From assembly GCF_001482405.1 (NCBI RefSeq), contig NZ_LPXO01000015.1:29671-93670 (forward strand): a stretch of DNA of 64,000 nucleotides, written 5' to 3'. The DNA is from Pseudoponticoccus marisrubri (GTDB lineage: Bacteria; Pseudomonadota; Alphaproteobacteria; Rhodobacterales; Rhodobacteraceae). The position numbers were made by a program, and so were the translations under genes. The notes under the pieces are model-generated. The model was not told the origin of the DNA. It did not search any database and saw only the letters and a list, made by a program, of their open reading frames with translations. Below are positions 1-8,804 of the stretch, in pieces; position 1 is the stretch's first letter; the number at the start of each line of letters is the position of its first letter.

Positions 1-1
1 C

Positions 2-1102
2 GTCATCGAGGCGGCGGGGTTCGACGGGTCCGATATCGGCTGGCTGCACACGGTGCGCGAGATCCCCGGTTTCCTCGCCGTGGGCGTGATCCTTGTGATC
101 ATGGTGATGCGCGAGCAGGTGCTGGGCCTTCTGTCGCTGGTGCTGCTGGGCGTGGCCACCGGCGTGACCGCGTGGTTCCCCACCATTGGCGGGCTGATGA
201 TCGTCACGCTGCTCAGCTCCATCGGCTTTCATTATTTCGAGACGGTGAACCAGTCGCTGCAGCTGCAATGGCTGCCCAAGGACCGCGCGCCGCAGGTGCT
301 GGGCTGGCTGATCGCCGCCGGATCGGCCGCGACGCTGGTCGCCTACGTGCTGATCGTGATGACCTGGGAAGCCTTCGATCTGTCCTACAATTTCGTCTAC
401 CTCGCCTCGGGCGGGGCGACGGTGCTGATCGCGCTCTACTGCCTGCTGGCCATCCCGCAATTCGAAAGCCCCAACCCGCAGGTCAAGAAGTTCATCCTGC
501 GCCGCCGCTACTGGCTGTATTACGCGCTGCAGTTCATGTCGGGCGCGCGGCGGCAGATCTTCGTGGTCTTTGCGGGCTTCATGATGGTCGAGCGTTTCGG
601 CTTCGAGGTGCACGAGGTCACGGCGCTCTACCTGATCAACCTCGTGGCCAACATGGTGATCGGGCCGCTGTTCGGGCGCGCCGTCTTCCGCTTCGGCGAG
701 CGCAACACGCTGGCCTTCGAATATGTCGGGCTGACGCTGGTCTTCCTTGCCTATGGCGGGATCTACTGGTTCGGCTGGGGCGTGATCCTCGCCGCGGCGC
801 TCTACGTGATCGACCACCTGTTCTTTGCCATGGCGCTGGCGCTCAAGACCTATTTCCAGAAGATCGCCGATCCGGGCGACATCGCGCCCACGGCGGCGGT
901 GGCCTTCACGATCAACCACATCGCGGCGGTCTTCCTGCCGGCGCTGCTGGGCTATCTCTGGCTGGTCTCGCCCGGGGCGGTGTTCGGGCTGGCCGCGGCC
1001 ATGGCGCTGACCAGCCTCGCGCTGGCCCTGATGATCCCGCGCCACCCCGAGCCGGGCCACGAGACGGTGTTCGCGGCGCTCGTGCCCACCCCGGCCGAGT
1101 AG
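2..1102 (+). CDS. MFS transporter (5'-truncated by window edge)
   Basis: The reading frame is already open at base 2, before the first GTG at 53, so the true start is outside the window; about 366 residues are visible. They form a series of hydrophobic helices with a basic cytoplasmic loop around LRRRYWLYYALQ near the middle and end in a short polar tail (PRHPEPGHE). This is the pattern of a major facilitator superfamily permease. Nothing in the visible part identifies the substrate. The gene lies 43 bp upstream of a MATE efflux gene on the same strand, which may mean a shared transcript, but that is inference. Confidence 0.75.
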   Translation, partial: VIEAAGFDGSDIGWLHTVREIPGFLAVGVILVIMVMREQVLGLLSLVLLGVATGVTAWFPTIGGLMIVTLLSSIGFHYFETVNQSLQLQWLPKDRAPQVLGWLIAAGSAATLVAYVLIVMTWEAFDLSYNFVYLASGGATVLIALYCLLAIPQFESPNPQVKKFILRRRYWLYYALQFMSGARRQIFVVFAGFMMVERFGFEVHEVTALYLINLVANMVIGPLFGRAVFRFGERNTLAFEYVGLTLVFLAYGGIYWFGWGVILAAALYVIDHLFFAMALALKTYFQKIADPGDIAPTAAVAFTINHIAAVFLPALLGYLWLVSPGAVFGLAAAMALTSLALALMIPRHPEPGHETVFAALVPTPAE

Positions 1103-1145
1103 CGGCGATGCGGCCCCCGTCCACGCGCACGGATCCGGGCCGGGC

Positions 1146-2543
1146 ATGAGCGGCACCGAGGGCCGGTTCCTGCGCGGCGCGACACTGGGGCACGTGGTGC
1201 GCATGACGCTGACCAGCGCGGCGGGCATCACCTTCGTCTTCCTCGTCGATGCGGCCAACCTGTTCTGGCTGTCGCAGCTGGGCCAGCCGATCCTGATGGC
1301 CGCGATCGGTTTCGCCTTCGCGATCCAGTTCTTCACCGTCTCGATCGGGGTGGGGCTGATGATCGCCACCACGGCGCTGGTTTCACGCAGCATCGGGCGC
1401 GGCGAGCGTGCACTGGCCCGGGATCAGGGCAGCGCGGGCATGGTCCTGACCGTGCTGGTGCAGATCCTCACCGCCTCGGCCGTGGTGCTGCTGCGCGAGC
1501 CGCTGCTGCGCTCGGTCGGGGCAGAGGGGGCCGCGCTGGAGCTGGCGGCGCGCTACTTGGCCCTGTCCATCCCCTCGCTGGCGGTGATGGCCGTGGGGCT
1601 CTGCGGCAGCGCCGTGCTGCGGGCCGAGGGCGACGGGCGGCGCGCCATGCAGGTCACGCTGGGCGCGGGCGCGGTGATGCTGGTGCTGGACCCGGTGCTG
1701 ATCGTCTGGCTGGGGCTGGGCCTGGACGGCGCGGCGCTCAGCGTCTGGATCTTCCGGCTGCTCATGGCCGGGCTTGCGCTGCATTACGCCATCGGCGTGC
1801 ATGACCTGCTGGCGCGCCCCCGGCTGGCGGCGCTGCGCCACGCGGCCGGCCCGTTGCTGCGCGTGGCGCTGCCGGCCATGGTCACGCAAATGGCCACGCC
1901 CTTCGGCAACTTCCTTCTGACCGGCGTGATCGCCACCCATGGCGATGGCGCGGTCGCCGCCTGGGCGGTGATCAACCGGCTGACCGTCGTGGTCTTTGGC
2001 GGGCTGATCTCGCTCGGCGGGGCGATCGGCGGCATCTTCGGGCAGAATTACGGGGCGGGTGCAATGGACCGGGTGCGCAGCACCTATCGCGACGCGGTCG
2101 GCTTCGCGATGGTCTATGCCACGCTGGCCTGGCTGGTGCTGATGGCATTGGCCGACCGGGTGGCCGCGGCCTTCGGGCTGGCGGGCGAGGCGGCCGAGGT
2201 GCTCGCCGCCTTCGCGCAGGTGGGCACCGCCGCCTTCATCCTGGGCGGGCTGATCTTCGTGTCCAACGCCGCCTTCAACGCGCTGGGCCGGCCGGTCTCG
2301 GCCAGCCTGCTCAGTTGGACCCGCGAAGGCGTGCTGATGCTGCCCGCCGCGCTGTGGCTGTCGGGGCCGTTCGGCGCCGCGGGCGTGGTCTATGCCCAGG
2401 CGCTGGTCGGCGTGGTCATGGGGGTGATCGCGGGCCTGCTGGGCTGGCGCCACGTGCAGCGGCTGGATCCGCGCCCGGTCGCGCCGCTTGACCTTGTCAC
2501 CCGGCGCGCCTACCGGGACGTGAACCGCTATCGGAGACGCTGA
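1146..2543 (+). CDS. MATE family efflux transporter
   Basis: The protein has 465 residues, the usual size for multidrug and toxic compound extrusion transporters, and twelve or so hydrophobic segments arranged as two similar halves. An internal GGAIGGIFGQNYGAG stretch around residues 287-301 and FVSNAAFNALGRP around residues 372-384 are typical of the family's repeated halves. Such pumps export organic cations using an H+ or Na+ gradient; the substrate cannot be read from sequence. The ATG follows a weak ribosome binding site, and the stop is one base from the start of prmA, so the two genes are probably co-transcribed. Confidence 0.85.
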   Translation: MSGTEGRFLRGATLGHVVRMTLTSAAGITFVFLVDAANLFWLSQLGQPILMAAIGFAFAIQFFTVSIGVGLMIATTALVSRSIGRGERALARDQGSAGMVLTVLVQILTASAVVLLREPLLRSVGAEGAALELAARYLALSIPSLAVMAVGLCGSAVLRAEGDGRRAMQVTLGAGAVMLVLDPVLIVWLGLGLDGAALSVWIFRLLMAGLALHYAIGVHDLLARPRLAALRHAAGPLLRVALPAMVTQMATPFGNFLLTGVIATHGDGAVAAWAVINRLTVVVFGGLISLGGAIGGIFGQNYGAGAMDRVRSTYRDAVGFAMVYATLAWLVLMALADRVAAAFGLAGEAAEVLAAFAQVGTAAFILGGLIFVSNAAFNALGRPVSASLLSWTREGVLMLPAALWLSGPFGAAGVVYAQALVGVVMGVIAGLLGWRHVQRLDPRPVAPLDLVTRRAYRDVNRYRRR

Positions 2544-2544
2544 C

Positions 2545-3435
2545 ATGCCCACCTGGACCGCCTTCACCAAGCTCGCCACCAAGGCGCCCGCCGAGGCGTT
2601 GGGCGAGGCGATGGAAACGCTGGAGCCCGAGCCCACCGGGGTGGGCGTCTTCGAGATCGAGGACGGTTCGGGCACATGGGAGGTCGGCGGCTATTTCACC
2701 GAGGCCCCGGACGAGGTCGAACTGGCGCTGCTGGCCGCCGCCTTCGGGGCGCAGAGTTTCGTGGTTTCGGAAGTGCCGGATACCGACTGGGTCGACAAGG
2801 TCCGGCGCGAGCTGACCCCGGTCGTGGCCGGGCGCTTCTTCGTCTATGGCAGCCATGACGCCGACAAGGTGCCCGAGGGGTCCGAGCCGCTGTTGATCGA
2901 GGCCGCCATGGCCTTCGGCACCGGCCATCACGGCACCACGCAGGGCTGCCTCGAGGCGCTGGACCGGCTGGCGGTCGAGGGGCTGATCGGGCGCAACGTC
3001 GCCGACATCGGCTGCGGTACCGCGGTGCTGGCCATGGGCGCGGCGCGGATCTGGCCGGTAGAGCCCGACCGCCCGGTGCTGGCCTCCGATATCGACGCGG
3101 TCGCGGTCGAGGTGGCCGAGGCGAATGTCGCCGCCAATGCCCTGTCCGAGCGGGTGCGCTGCGTCGAGGCGGCGGGCTTCGGCCACGAGGACATCCTGTC
3201 CCGCGCGCCCTTCGACCTGGTCTTTGCCAATATCCTCAAGCAGCCGCTGATCGACCTTGCTCCGGACATGGCGCAGCACCTTGCCCCCGGCGGCTACGCG
3301 ATTCTCTCGGGCATCCTGACGCGTCAGGCCGACGAGGTGGTCGAGGTCTATGCACGCCACGGGATCAATCAGCTGCGCCGCGACGTGATTGGTGACTGGG
3401 TGACGCTCACCTTGCGCAGTTCTGCTGCCGTTTAG
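2545..3435 (+). CDS. prmA: Ribosomal protein L11 methyltransferase
   Basis: This SAM-dependent methyltransferase trimethylates ribosomal protein L11. The 296-residue length matches the family. It carries AFGTGHHGTTQ (from residue 129), a glycine-rich SAM-binding motif DIGCGTAVLAMG (from residue 154) and the ANILKQPL catalytic-loop motif that replaces the usual NPPY of other N-methyltransferases. The N-terminal region is the L11 substrate-recognition domain. The ATG begins two bases after the stop of the MATE transporter gene, with GGAGA in the end of that gene serving as ribosome binding site. Confidence 0.93.
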   Translation: MPTWTAFTKLATKAPAEALGEAMETLEPEPTGVGVFEIEDGSGTWEVGGYFTEAPDEVELALLAAAFGAQSFVVSEVPDTDWVDKVRRELTPVVAGRFFVYGSHDADKVPEGSEPLLIEAAMAFGTGHHGTTQGCLEALDRLAVEGLIGRNVADIGCGTAVLAMGAARIWPVEPDRPVLASDIDAVAVEVAEANVAANALSERVRCVEAAGFGHEDILSRAPFDLVFANILKQPLIDLAPDMAQHLAPGGYAILSGILTRQADEVVEVYARHGINQLRRDVIGDWVTLTLRSSAAV

Positions 3436-3533
3436 TCGAAATTTCGGTGAATGCGCCGCATTTGCCGAAATTTTGCCGCAATTTGACGTCAAATTGGCCA
3501 AATCCGGTGGGGGCCGGACATTACGAGGCTGCC

Positions 3534-3878
3534 ATGGACGACGCGCTCCGCAACTTCCAGAAACGCCAGCAGGCGGTTCACCGCAAACATCTTCGCATGG
3601 CCCGCGGCTATGTGACGAAACTCGACCGGACCGGGGTCTTCGTGCAGACCCCCGACAACAAGGCGGCCGGCTTCGGCCTGCGCACCCTGCTGCTGGTGGT
3701 GCTGGCCTTTGCCCTCTTCAAGATCGGCGTACTCGCCTATCTGGGCGAAGAGGTCTATGCCGGCCATGTCGAGGCGCTGCGCGCCGGCTCGGTCTTCGAA
3801 CAGGCGGGCGCCTGGCTGATGCAGGCCGACCCGGTCACACGGGCGGCGGCCAGCCTTGTCGCGCCCTATCTCGGCTGA
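3534..3878 (+). CDS. Small single-pass membrane protein of unknown function
   Basis: The chosen ATG gives 114 residues starting MDDALRNFQKRQQ; an upstream in-frame ATG at 3447 would add 29 residues of unlikely composition running through a noncoding-looking AT-richer stretch. The N-terminal third is basic and predicted helical (QKRQQAVHRKHLRMARG), followed by one clear transmembrane segment (residues ~48-70) and a short C-terminal domain. I do not recognise a family. It sits alone between prmA and a convergent DUF1127 gene. Confidence 0.7.
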   Translation: MDDALRNFQKRQQAVHRKHLRMARGYVTKLDRTGVFVQTPDNKAAGFGLRTLLLVVLAFALFKIGVLAYLGEEVYAGHVEALRAGSVFEQAGAWLMQADPVTRAAASLVAPYLG

Positions 3879-3914
3879 CCCTGTCGGCTGCGCTCTCTTT
3901 CTCTCTCCGCTCAC

Positions 3915-3951
3915 GAAAAAGGCCGCTCCTGCTTGCGCAGAGCGGCCTTCA
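3915..3951 (-). terminator. Intrinsic terminator of the DUF1127 gene
   Basis: The arms AAGGCCGCT (3919-3927) and AGCGGCCTT (3941-3949) form a perfect 9-bp stem with a 13-nt loop. Read on the minus strand the hairpin ends in a run of five T, so it terminates transcription coming from the DUF1127 gene. In the plus direction there is no T-run, so it is at best a weak barrier for the upstream plus-strand gene. Confidence 0.7.
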
Positions 3952-3970
3952 GTTCCAAGGTATCACGTGT

Positions 3971-4174
3971 TCAGCCCCGCGCGACCTTGTCGATGTCGCC
4001 ACGGTGCAGGCCAATATCATCCAGTTCGCGGTCGCTGAGCTTGGACAGGCTCTTGCGCGTCACGCGCTCGTCGTTCCATGCGGCAAAGCCGCCGACGGCC
4101 AGGGTGAAGATCGAACCGATCCGGGCGGCGGAGCCGGTCGCGGCGAAGGGGCGGGTGGTGTCGAATGCGGCCAT
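3971..4174 (-). CDS. DUF1127 (YjiS-like) small basic protein
   Basis: This is a 67-residue protein whose C-terminal half (TRKSLSKLSDRELDDIGLHR) is the classic DUF1127 signature. Members are short arginine-rich proteins; in some alphaproteobacteria they have been linked to RNA turnover and stress or nutrient responses, but the role of this one is unknown. The ATG at 4174 is preceded on its strand by AGGAGA at proper distance, which decides the start over a longer open frame reaching 4297. A perfect inverted repeat lies about 75-105 bp upstream and an intrinsic terminator follows the stop. Confidence 0.85.
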   Translation of the reverse strand: MAAFDTTRPFAATGSAARIGSIFTLAVGGFAAWNDERVTRKSLSKLSDRELDDIGLHRGDIDKVARG

Positions 4175-4487
4175 CTGTCTGGTCTCCTGTCCTTGGTGCT
4201 GCGCTTCGTCACCCGCACCTAGTCGAGCCGAAATGCCCGAACAAGAGGCGCTTTTTGCATGGAACCCATGCAAAAAGCGCATGCCGGAATTGATCATTAA
4301 AGTTTTGAAATTACTGCCGGAATCTGCCTTGGCGTCGTGTCGTTTCCGACCCGTTTGGCGCCGCTTTCAGACCATGCCTGTCGCCTGTGGAAAACCGCAT
4401 GTCGCAAACGGTGCAAGCGGGATTTTGCGTGGTATATGTTCGCCTTTCGTGCTAGTCGTGGCGAAATAACAACAATTGCAGGCAACC
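4175..4487. other. Divergent intergenic region between DUF1127 gene and ruvC
   Basis: This 313-bp gap separates two divergent genes and should hold promoters for both. The most striking content is the perfect inverted repeat at 4248-4280. The ruvC-proximal part (4290-4475) is somewhat AT-richer. I see no convincing open reading frame and did not find an unambiguous -35/-10 pair. Confidence 0.5.
4248..4280. repeat. Perfect 15-bp-arm inverted repeat with 3-nt loop
   Basis: Left arm GCGCTTTTTGCATGG (4248-4262), loop AAC, right arm CCATGCAAAAAGCGC (4266-4280). There is no mismatch. The run of five T lies inside the stem rather than after it, so the element does not look like an ordinary terminator. 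It lies upstream of the DUF1127 start on the minus strand and could be an operator, a 5'-UTR hairpin or a cruciform; the sequence alone does not decide. Confidence 0.85.
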
Positions 4488-4979
4488 ATGCGGGTATTGG
4501 GCATCGATCCGGGGCTGCGCAACCTCGGCTGGGGCGTGATCGAGGCGAAGGGCAGTCGACTCAGCCATGTCGCGAACGGCACCTGCCACTCGGCGGGCAC
4601 GGATCTCGCGGCGCGTCTGCTGTCGCTGCACGCGCAGCTGAGCGCGGTCTTCGCGCGTTACGCACCGGACACGGCGGCGGTCGAACAGACCTTCGTCAAC
4701 AAGGACGCGGTGGCGACGCTGAAGCTGGGACAGGCGCGGGCCATTGCGCTGCTGGTACCGGCGCAGTTCGGGCTGGCCGTGGGCGAATACGCGCCCAACA
4801 AGGTCAAGAAGACGGTGGTCGGCGTGGGACATGCGGACAAGGCGCAGATCCAGCACATGGTGAAGATGCAGCTGCCCGGCGTGACTTTGGCCAGCGCCGA
4901 CGCGGCGGACGCGCTGGCCATCGCGATCTGCCACGCCTTCTACGCGGCCGCCCCGCAATCGCGGATGCGCGCGTCATGA
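4488..4979 (+). CDS. ruvC: Holliday junction resolvase RuvC
   Basis: RuvC cuts four-way DNA junctions symmetrically together with the RuvAB motor. The ATG at 4488 gives 163 residues beginning [14 protein letters not shown]; an in-frame TTG at 4476 would add four residues without better support. Acidic active-site residues are seen in GIDPG (Asp6), VEQTF (Glu near residue 66) and [14 protein letters not shown] near the C-terminus. The stop overlaps the start of ruvA (ATGA), the usual arrangement of the ruvCAB operon. Confidence 0.95.
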   Translation: MRVLGIDPGLRNLGWGVIEAKGSRLSHVANGTCHSAGTDLAARLLSLHAQLSAVFARYAPDTAAVEQTFVNKDAVATLKLGQARAIALLVPAQFGLAVGEYAPNKVKKTVVGVGHADKAQIQHMVKMQLPGVTLASADAADALAIAICHAFYAAAPQSRMRAS

Positions 4980-5656
4980 TCGGGCGGATCGCGGGACGCA
5001 TCGAGTACAAGGCCACCGATCACGTGCTGATCGACGTGCGCGGCGTGGGCTATGTCGTCTATTGCTCGGACCGGGTGCTGGCGGCACTGCCCGGCCCGGG
5101 CGAGGCGGCGGCGCTCTACACCGACCTTCTGGTGCGCGAGGACCTGCTGCAGCTCTACGGCTTTCCCACCCTGACCGAGAAGGAGTGGTTCCGCCTGCTG
5201 ATGAGCGTGCAGGGCGTGGGCGCCAAGGCGGCGCTGGCCATCCTCGGCACGCTGGGCGCCGACGGGGTCAGCCGCGCCATCGCGCTGGGGGACATCGCCT
5301 CGGTCAAGGCGGCCAAGGGGATCGGCCCCAAGACCGCGCAGCGCGTCGTCAACGAGCTCAAGGACAAGGCGCCGGCCGTCATGGCCATGGGTGCCGGCGC
5401 CGCACCCGCCATGCCCGACACGGAGCTGACGGAACCCGCCGAGCCGGCAAGCCGGCCGGCCACGCCCGCAGCCGCGCCGTCGCCGCAGGCCGCCGCGGTC
5501 TCGGCCCAGTCCGAGGCATTGTCGGCGCTGGGCCATCTGGGCTATGCGCCGGGCGAGGCGGCCGCCGCTGTGGCGCAGGCCGCCGGCGAGGATCCCGAGG
5601 CCGGCACCGAGACGCTGATCCGCGCCGCGCTCAAGCTCTTGGCGCCACAGGCGTAA
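4976..5656 (+). CDS. ruvA: Holliday junction DNA helicase subunit RuvA
   Basis: RuvA forms the tetramer that holds the Holliday junction flat and loads RuvB. The protein has 226 residues: domain I ([12 protein letters not shown] to about residue 62), a helix-hairpin-helix domain II ([17 protein letters not shown] and [18 protein letters not shown]), an Ala/Pro-rich linker of about 50 residues and a C-terminal domain III that contacts RuvB ([15 protein letters not shown]). The linker makes it about 20 residues longer than the E. coli protein. The start overlaps the ruvC stop by four bases. Confidence 0.95.
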   Translation: MIGRIAGRIEYKATDHVLIDVRGVGYVVYCSDRVLAALPGPGEAAALYTDLLVREDLLQLYGFPTLTEKEWFRLLMSVQGVGAKAALAILGTLGADGVSRAIALGDIASVKAAKGIGPKTAQRVVNELKDKAPAVMAMGAGAAPAMPDTELTEPAEPASRPATPAAAPSPQAAAVSAQSEALSALGHLGYAPGEAAAAVAQAAGEDPEAGTETLIRAALKLLAPQA

Positions 5657-5701
5657 TCTCAGCCAGCAGGGCGGCGCCGCCCGACCTGCGGAAAGGGGCC
5701 C

Positions 5702-6730
5702 ATGACCGAACCTGACCCGACCCTGCGCCCGGAACCGCTTTCCGAGGATCGCGACCGCGCGCTGCGGCCGCAGATGCTCACCGATTTCATCGGGCAGGCC
5801 GAGGCCCGCGCCAACCTGCGCGTCTTCATCGAAAGCGCCCGGTCGCGCGGCGAGGCGATGGACCACACGCTGTTCCACGGCCCCCCCGGGCTCGGCAAGA
5901 CGACCCTGGCGCAGATCATGGCGCGCGAGCTGGGCGTGGGCTTCCGCATGACCTCGGGCCCGGTGCTGGCCAAGGCCGGCGATCTCGCCGCGATCCTGAC
6001 CAATCTCGAACGTCGCGACGTGCTCTTCATCGACGAGATCCACCGCCTGAACGCCGCGGTGGAAGAGGTGCTCTACCCCGCGATGGAGGATTACGAGCTC
6101 GACCTCGTGATCGGCGAGGGGCCCGCGGCCCGCACCGTCCGGATCGAGCTGCAGCCCTTCACGCTAGTGGGGGCCACCACGCGGCTGGGCCTGCTGACCA
6201 CGCCCCTGCGCGACCGGTTCGGCATCCCCACGCGGCTGAACTTCTACACGGTTGAAGAGCTCGAGGTGATCGTCGCCGGCAACGCCACCAAGCTGGGCGT
6301 GCGGGTCGAGGGGGACGGCGCGGTCGAGATCGCCCGGCGCGCCCGCGGCACGCCGCGCATCGCCGGCCGGCTGCTGCGCCGGGTGGTCGATTTCGCCGTG
6401 GTCGAGGGCGGCGGCGTGGTCACGCAGGCGCTGGCCGACCGCGCGCTCACCCGGCTGGGCGTCGACGGGCTGGGGCTCGACGGGGCGGACCGGCGCTACC
6501 TCCAGCTGATCGCCGAGAACTATGCCGGCGGCCCCGTCGGGATCGAAACGCTCTCCGCCGCCCTGTCCGAGAGCCGCGACGCGCTGGAAGAGGTGGTCGA
6601 GCCCTTCCTGCTGCAGCAGGGCCTGATCCAGCGCACGCCGCGCGGCCGCATGTTGGCCCGAAAGGCCTGGACGCATCTCGGCCTCGCCGCGCCGAAGGCG
6701 CCCGGGCAGGCGGATCTCTTCGGCAAGTAG
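5702..6730 (+). CDS. ruvB: Holliday junction DNA helicase motor subunit RuvB
   Basis: RuvB is the AAA+ ATPase that drives branch migration. It has 342 residues, with Walker [10 protein letters not shown] (residues 60-68), Walker [11 protein letters not shown], the sensor segment [20 protein letters not shown] and a C-terminal winged-helix domain with [13 protein letters not shown]. It lies 45 bp after ruvA and completes the ruvCAB set. GGAAAGGGGCCC precedes the ATG as a ribosome binding site. Confidence 0.96.
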   Translation: MTEPDPTLRPEPLSEDRDRALRPQMLTDFIGQAEARANLRVFIESARSRGEAMDHTLFHGPPGLGKTTLAQIMARELGVGFRMTSGPVLAKAGDLAAILTNLERRDVLFIDEIHRLNAAVEEVLYPAMEDYELDLVIGEGPAARTVRIELQPFTLVGATTRLGLLTTPLRDRFGIPTRLNFYTVEELEVIVAGNATKLGVRVEGDGAVEIARRARGTPRIAGRLLRRVVDFAVVEGGGVVTQALADRALTRLGVDGLGLDGADRRYLQLIAENYAGGPVGIETLSAALSESRDALEEVVEPFLLQQGLIQRTPRGRMLARKAWTHLGLAAPKAPGQADLFGK

Positions 6731-6814
6731 CCCTGCGCCCGGCGACCGCGCCGCGCCCCCGCGGGGTTGCGGTGCCGCCGCACAGCGCCTATCCCGCGGG
6801 CGAAGGGAGAGGCC

Positions 6815-7450
6815 ATGACCCCAGACCAGATCGAAGCCCTGTTCACCCGCGCCGATGGCGGCTTTCTCTGCGCCCGCTGGGGCCGGCCCATCGTGCCCAT
6901 CGTCTTCGGGGTCGAGGATGCCACTCTGAGCACGGTCAAGGGCGCCTTCGAGGCGATCTGCGCGCTGGCCGGCCACCCGATGGCCGAGACCGACCCCGAG
7001 CTCGGCACCAACACGATGGTCTTCTTCTTCCGCGACTGGGACGAGCTTCTGGCCGTGCCCGATCTCGACCGGCTGATCGAGGGGCTGGGCCCGCTGGTGG
7101 CGCGGCTGAAATCGGCCGGGGCCAACCAGTACCGGGTCTTCCGCTTCGACGCCGACGGCGCGATCCGCGCCTGCTTCATCTTCCTGCGCATGGACGAAGA
7201 GCTGTCGAAGGTCCCGGCCGAGGTGCTGGCGCTCAGCCAGGTCGTGCAGGCGATCCTGCTCTGGTCCGACACGGCCTTCCGCGACCGCTCGCCGCTCGGC
7301 CGGGTCGAGGGCGGGCGCACCGTGCTGCGCCCCGAGATCGCGTCGCTCGTCCGCGCCGCCTACGATCCCGTGCTGCCGGCCATGTCGCAGGACCCGACCC
7401 ACGCCCTGCGCCTCGCCGCACGCATCCAGGCACAGGAGAAGGCACAATAG
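6815..7450 (+). CDS. Conserved-looking hypothetical protein downstream of ruvB
   Basis: The ATG at 6815 follows GGGAGAGG and gives 211 residues; an upstream in-frame ATG at 6767 lacks such a site. The sequence is a mixed alpha/beta soluble protein with no signal peptide, containing WGRPIVPIVFGVED near residue 27 and a patch MVFFFRDWDELLAVPDLDRL. I do not recognise the family. Its position 84 bp after ruvB and before the repeat pair suggests it ends the ruv transcript, but a link to recombination is only a guess. Confidence 0.7.
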   Translation: MTPDQIEALFTRADGGFLCARWGRPIVPIVFGVEDATLSTVKGAFEAICALAGHPMAETDPELGTNTMVFFFRDWDELLAVPDLDRLIEGLGPLVARLKSAGANQYRVFRFDADGAIRACFIFLRMDEELSKVPAEVLALSQVVQAILLWSDTAFRDRSPLGRVEGGRTVLRPEIASLVRAAYDPVLPAMSQDPTHALRLAARIQAQEKAQ

Positions 7451-7524
7451 CCGTTCCGCACCGGCCAAGGCCCTTTCATCTTTCCCGAAACACTCCGGGG
7501 TCCGGGGCAGCGCCCCGGTCCGAC
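7449..7524. repeat. 76-bp extragenic repeat, copy 1, with GC hairpin
   Basis: This copy matches 7603-7678 at most positions, including CTTTCATCTTTCC and ACTCCGGGGTCCGGGGCAG. Its right part can fold as CCGGGGC-AGC-GCCCCGG. It begins over the stop codon of the hypothetical gene. The element may act as a transcription terminator or mRNA-stabilising hairpin; spurious open frames through it explain several meaningless short ORFs here. Confidence 0.8.
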
Positions 7525-7602
7525 AGCGATGACCTGCCCGGGGCACCTTGCGGGTTCGCTCACAGCTCCTGACCCGCCGAACGGCGCAGAACCAGCCACA
7601 AC

Positions 7603-7678
7603 AGCCGTCCCGCACCCTCCAAGCCCCTTTCATCTTTCCAAAAATACTCCGGGGTCCGGGGCAGAGCCCCGGTCCGAC
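7603..7678. repeat. 76-bp extragenic repeat, copy 2, with GC hairpin
   Basis: This is the second copy, in direct orientation, 78 bp after the end of copy 1. It folds as CCGGGGC-AGA-GCCCCGG, so the one base that differs in the hairpin lies in the loop and pairing is conserved. It ends 13 bp from the 3' end of trpS, which reads toward it, so it is well placed to end both converging transcripts. Confidence 0.8.
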
Positions 7679-7691
7679 GATGAAAGCCCGC

Positions 7692-8720
7692 TCAGCGCAC
7701 CATGCCGACGATGTCATAGGTCCGTGCCAGGATCGGCTGCGCGATGGCGCGGGCCTGCTCGGCGCCGTGGCGCAGGATCGCGTCGATCTCGGCGGGGTCC
7801 TGCATCAGCCGTGCCATCTCGCCCGAGATCGGCGCCAGCTGCGCCACCGCCAGCTCCGCCAGCCGCGGCTTGAACTCGGAAAACGGCTTGCCGCCCATCT
7901 CGGCCAGCACCGCCTCGACCGAGCTGTTTTCCAGCGCGGCGTAGATGTTCACCAGGTTGCGCGCCTCGGCCCGCTCGGCCAGCCCGTCGGCCTCCGAGGG
8001 CAGGGGCTCGGGATCGGTGCGCGCCTTGCGGATCTTGGTCGCGATCGCGTCGGCATCGTCGGTCAGGTTGATCCGGCTCATGTCCGAGGGGTCGGATTTC
8101 GACATCTTCTTCGTGCCGTCGCGCAGGCTCATGACCCGCGTGGCGGCGCCCTCGATCACCGGCTCGGTGATGGGGAAGAACTCCACGCCGAAATCATTGT
8201 TGAACTTCGTCGCGATGTCGCGCGTCAGTTCCAGGTGCTGCTTCTGGTCCTCGCCCACCGGCACATGCGTGGCATGGTAGACCAGGATGTCGGCCGCCAT
8301 CAGCGCAGGATAGGCGAACAGCCCCAGCGAGGCGTTCTCCTGGTTCTTGCCGGCCTTGTCCTTCCACTGCGTCATGCGCTTCATCCAGCCCATGCGCGCC
8401 ACGCAGTTGAAGATCCAGGCCAGCTGCGCGTGCTCGGCCACCTGGCTCTGGTTGAACAGGATCGATCGGTCGGGATCGACCCCCGAGGCGATGAAGCCGG
8501 CACAGAGCTCGCGCGTGGCGCGGGCCAGTTTCGCGGGGTCCTGCCAGACGGTCATCGCGTGCATGTCGACCATGCAGTAGATCGACTGCACCCCGCTGTT
8601 CTGGCTGTCGGCAAAGCGCTTGAGCGCACCGAGATAGTTTCCCAGCGTCAGGCCGCCCGAGGGCTGGATGCCGGAAAAGACGCGCGGCGTGAAAGCGGGA
8701 GAGGGCTGGCCCTCGGACAT
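7692..8720 (-). CDS. trpS: Tryptophan--tRNA ligase
   Basis: This class I aminoacyl-tRNA synthetase charges tRNA-Trp. The 342-residue length is standard. The ATP-binding signature appears as [13 protein letters not shown] (residues 20-32, the TIGN/HIGH-like motif) and the KMSKS loop as KKMSKSD (residues 204-210). VDMHAMTV and [15 protein letters not shown] are family landmarks. It is transcribed toward the repeat pair, and divergently from the rhomboid-like gene. Confidence 0.96.
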   Translation of the reverse strand: MSEGQPSPAFTPRVFSGIQPSGGLTLGNYLGALKRFADSQNSGVQSIYCMVDMHAMTVWQDPAKLARATRELCAGFIASGVDPDRSILFNQSQVAEHAQLAWIFNCVARMGWMKRMTQWKDKAGKNQENASLGLFAYPALMAADILVYHATHVPVGEDQKQHLELTRDIATKFNNDFGVEFFPITEPVIEGAATRVMSLRDGTKKMSKSDPSDMSRINLTDDADAIATKIRKARTDPEPLPSEADGLAERAEARNLVNIYAALENSSVEAVLAEMGGKPFSEFKPRLAELAVAQLAPISGEMARLMQDPAEIDAILRHGAEQARAIAQPILARTYDIVGMVR

Positions 8721-8804
8721 CGGCGGTCTCCGTCTGGAAGTTTGGCTGCGGGTGGCTTACCCATGCGCCCGAGCGTGGTCAAGAAAGCCGGGAAAGGGTC
8801 CGCC

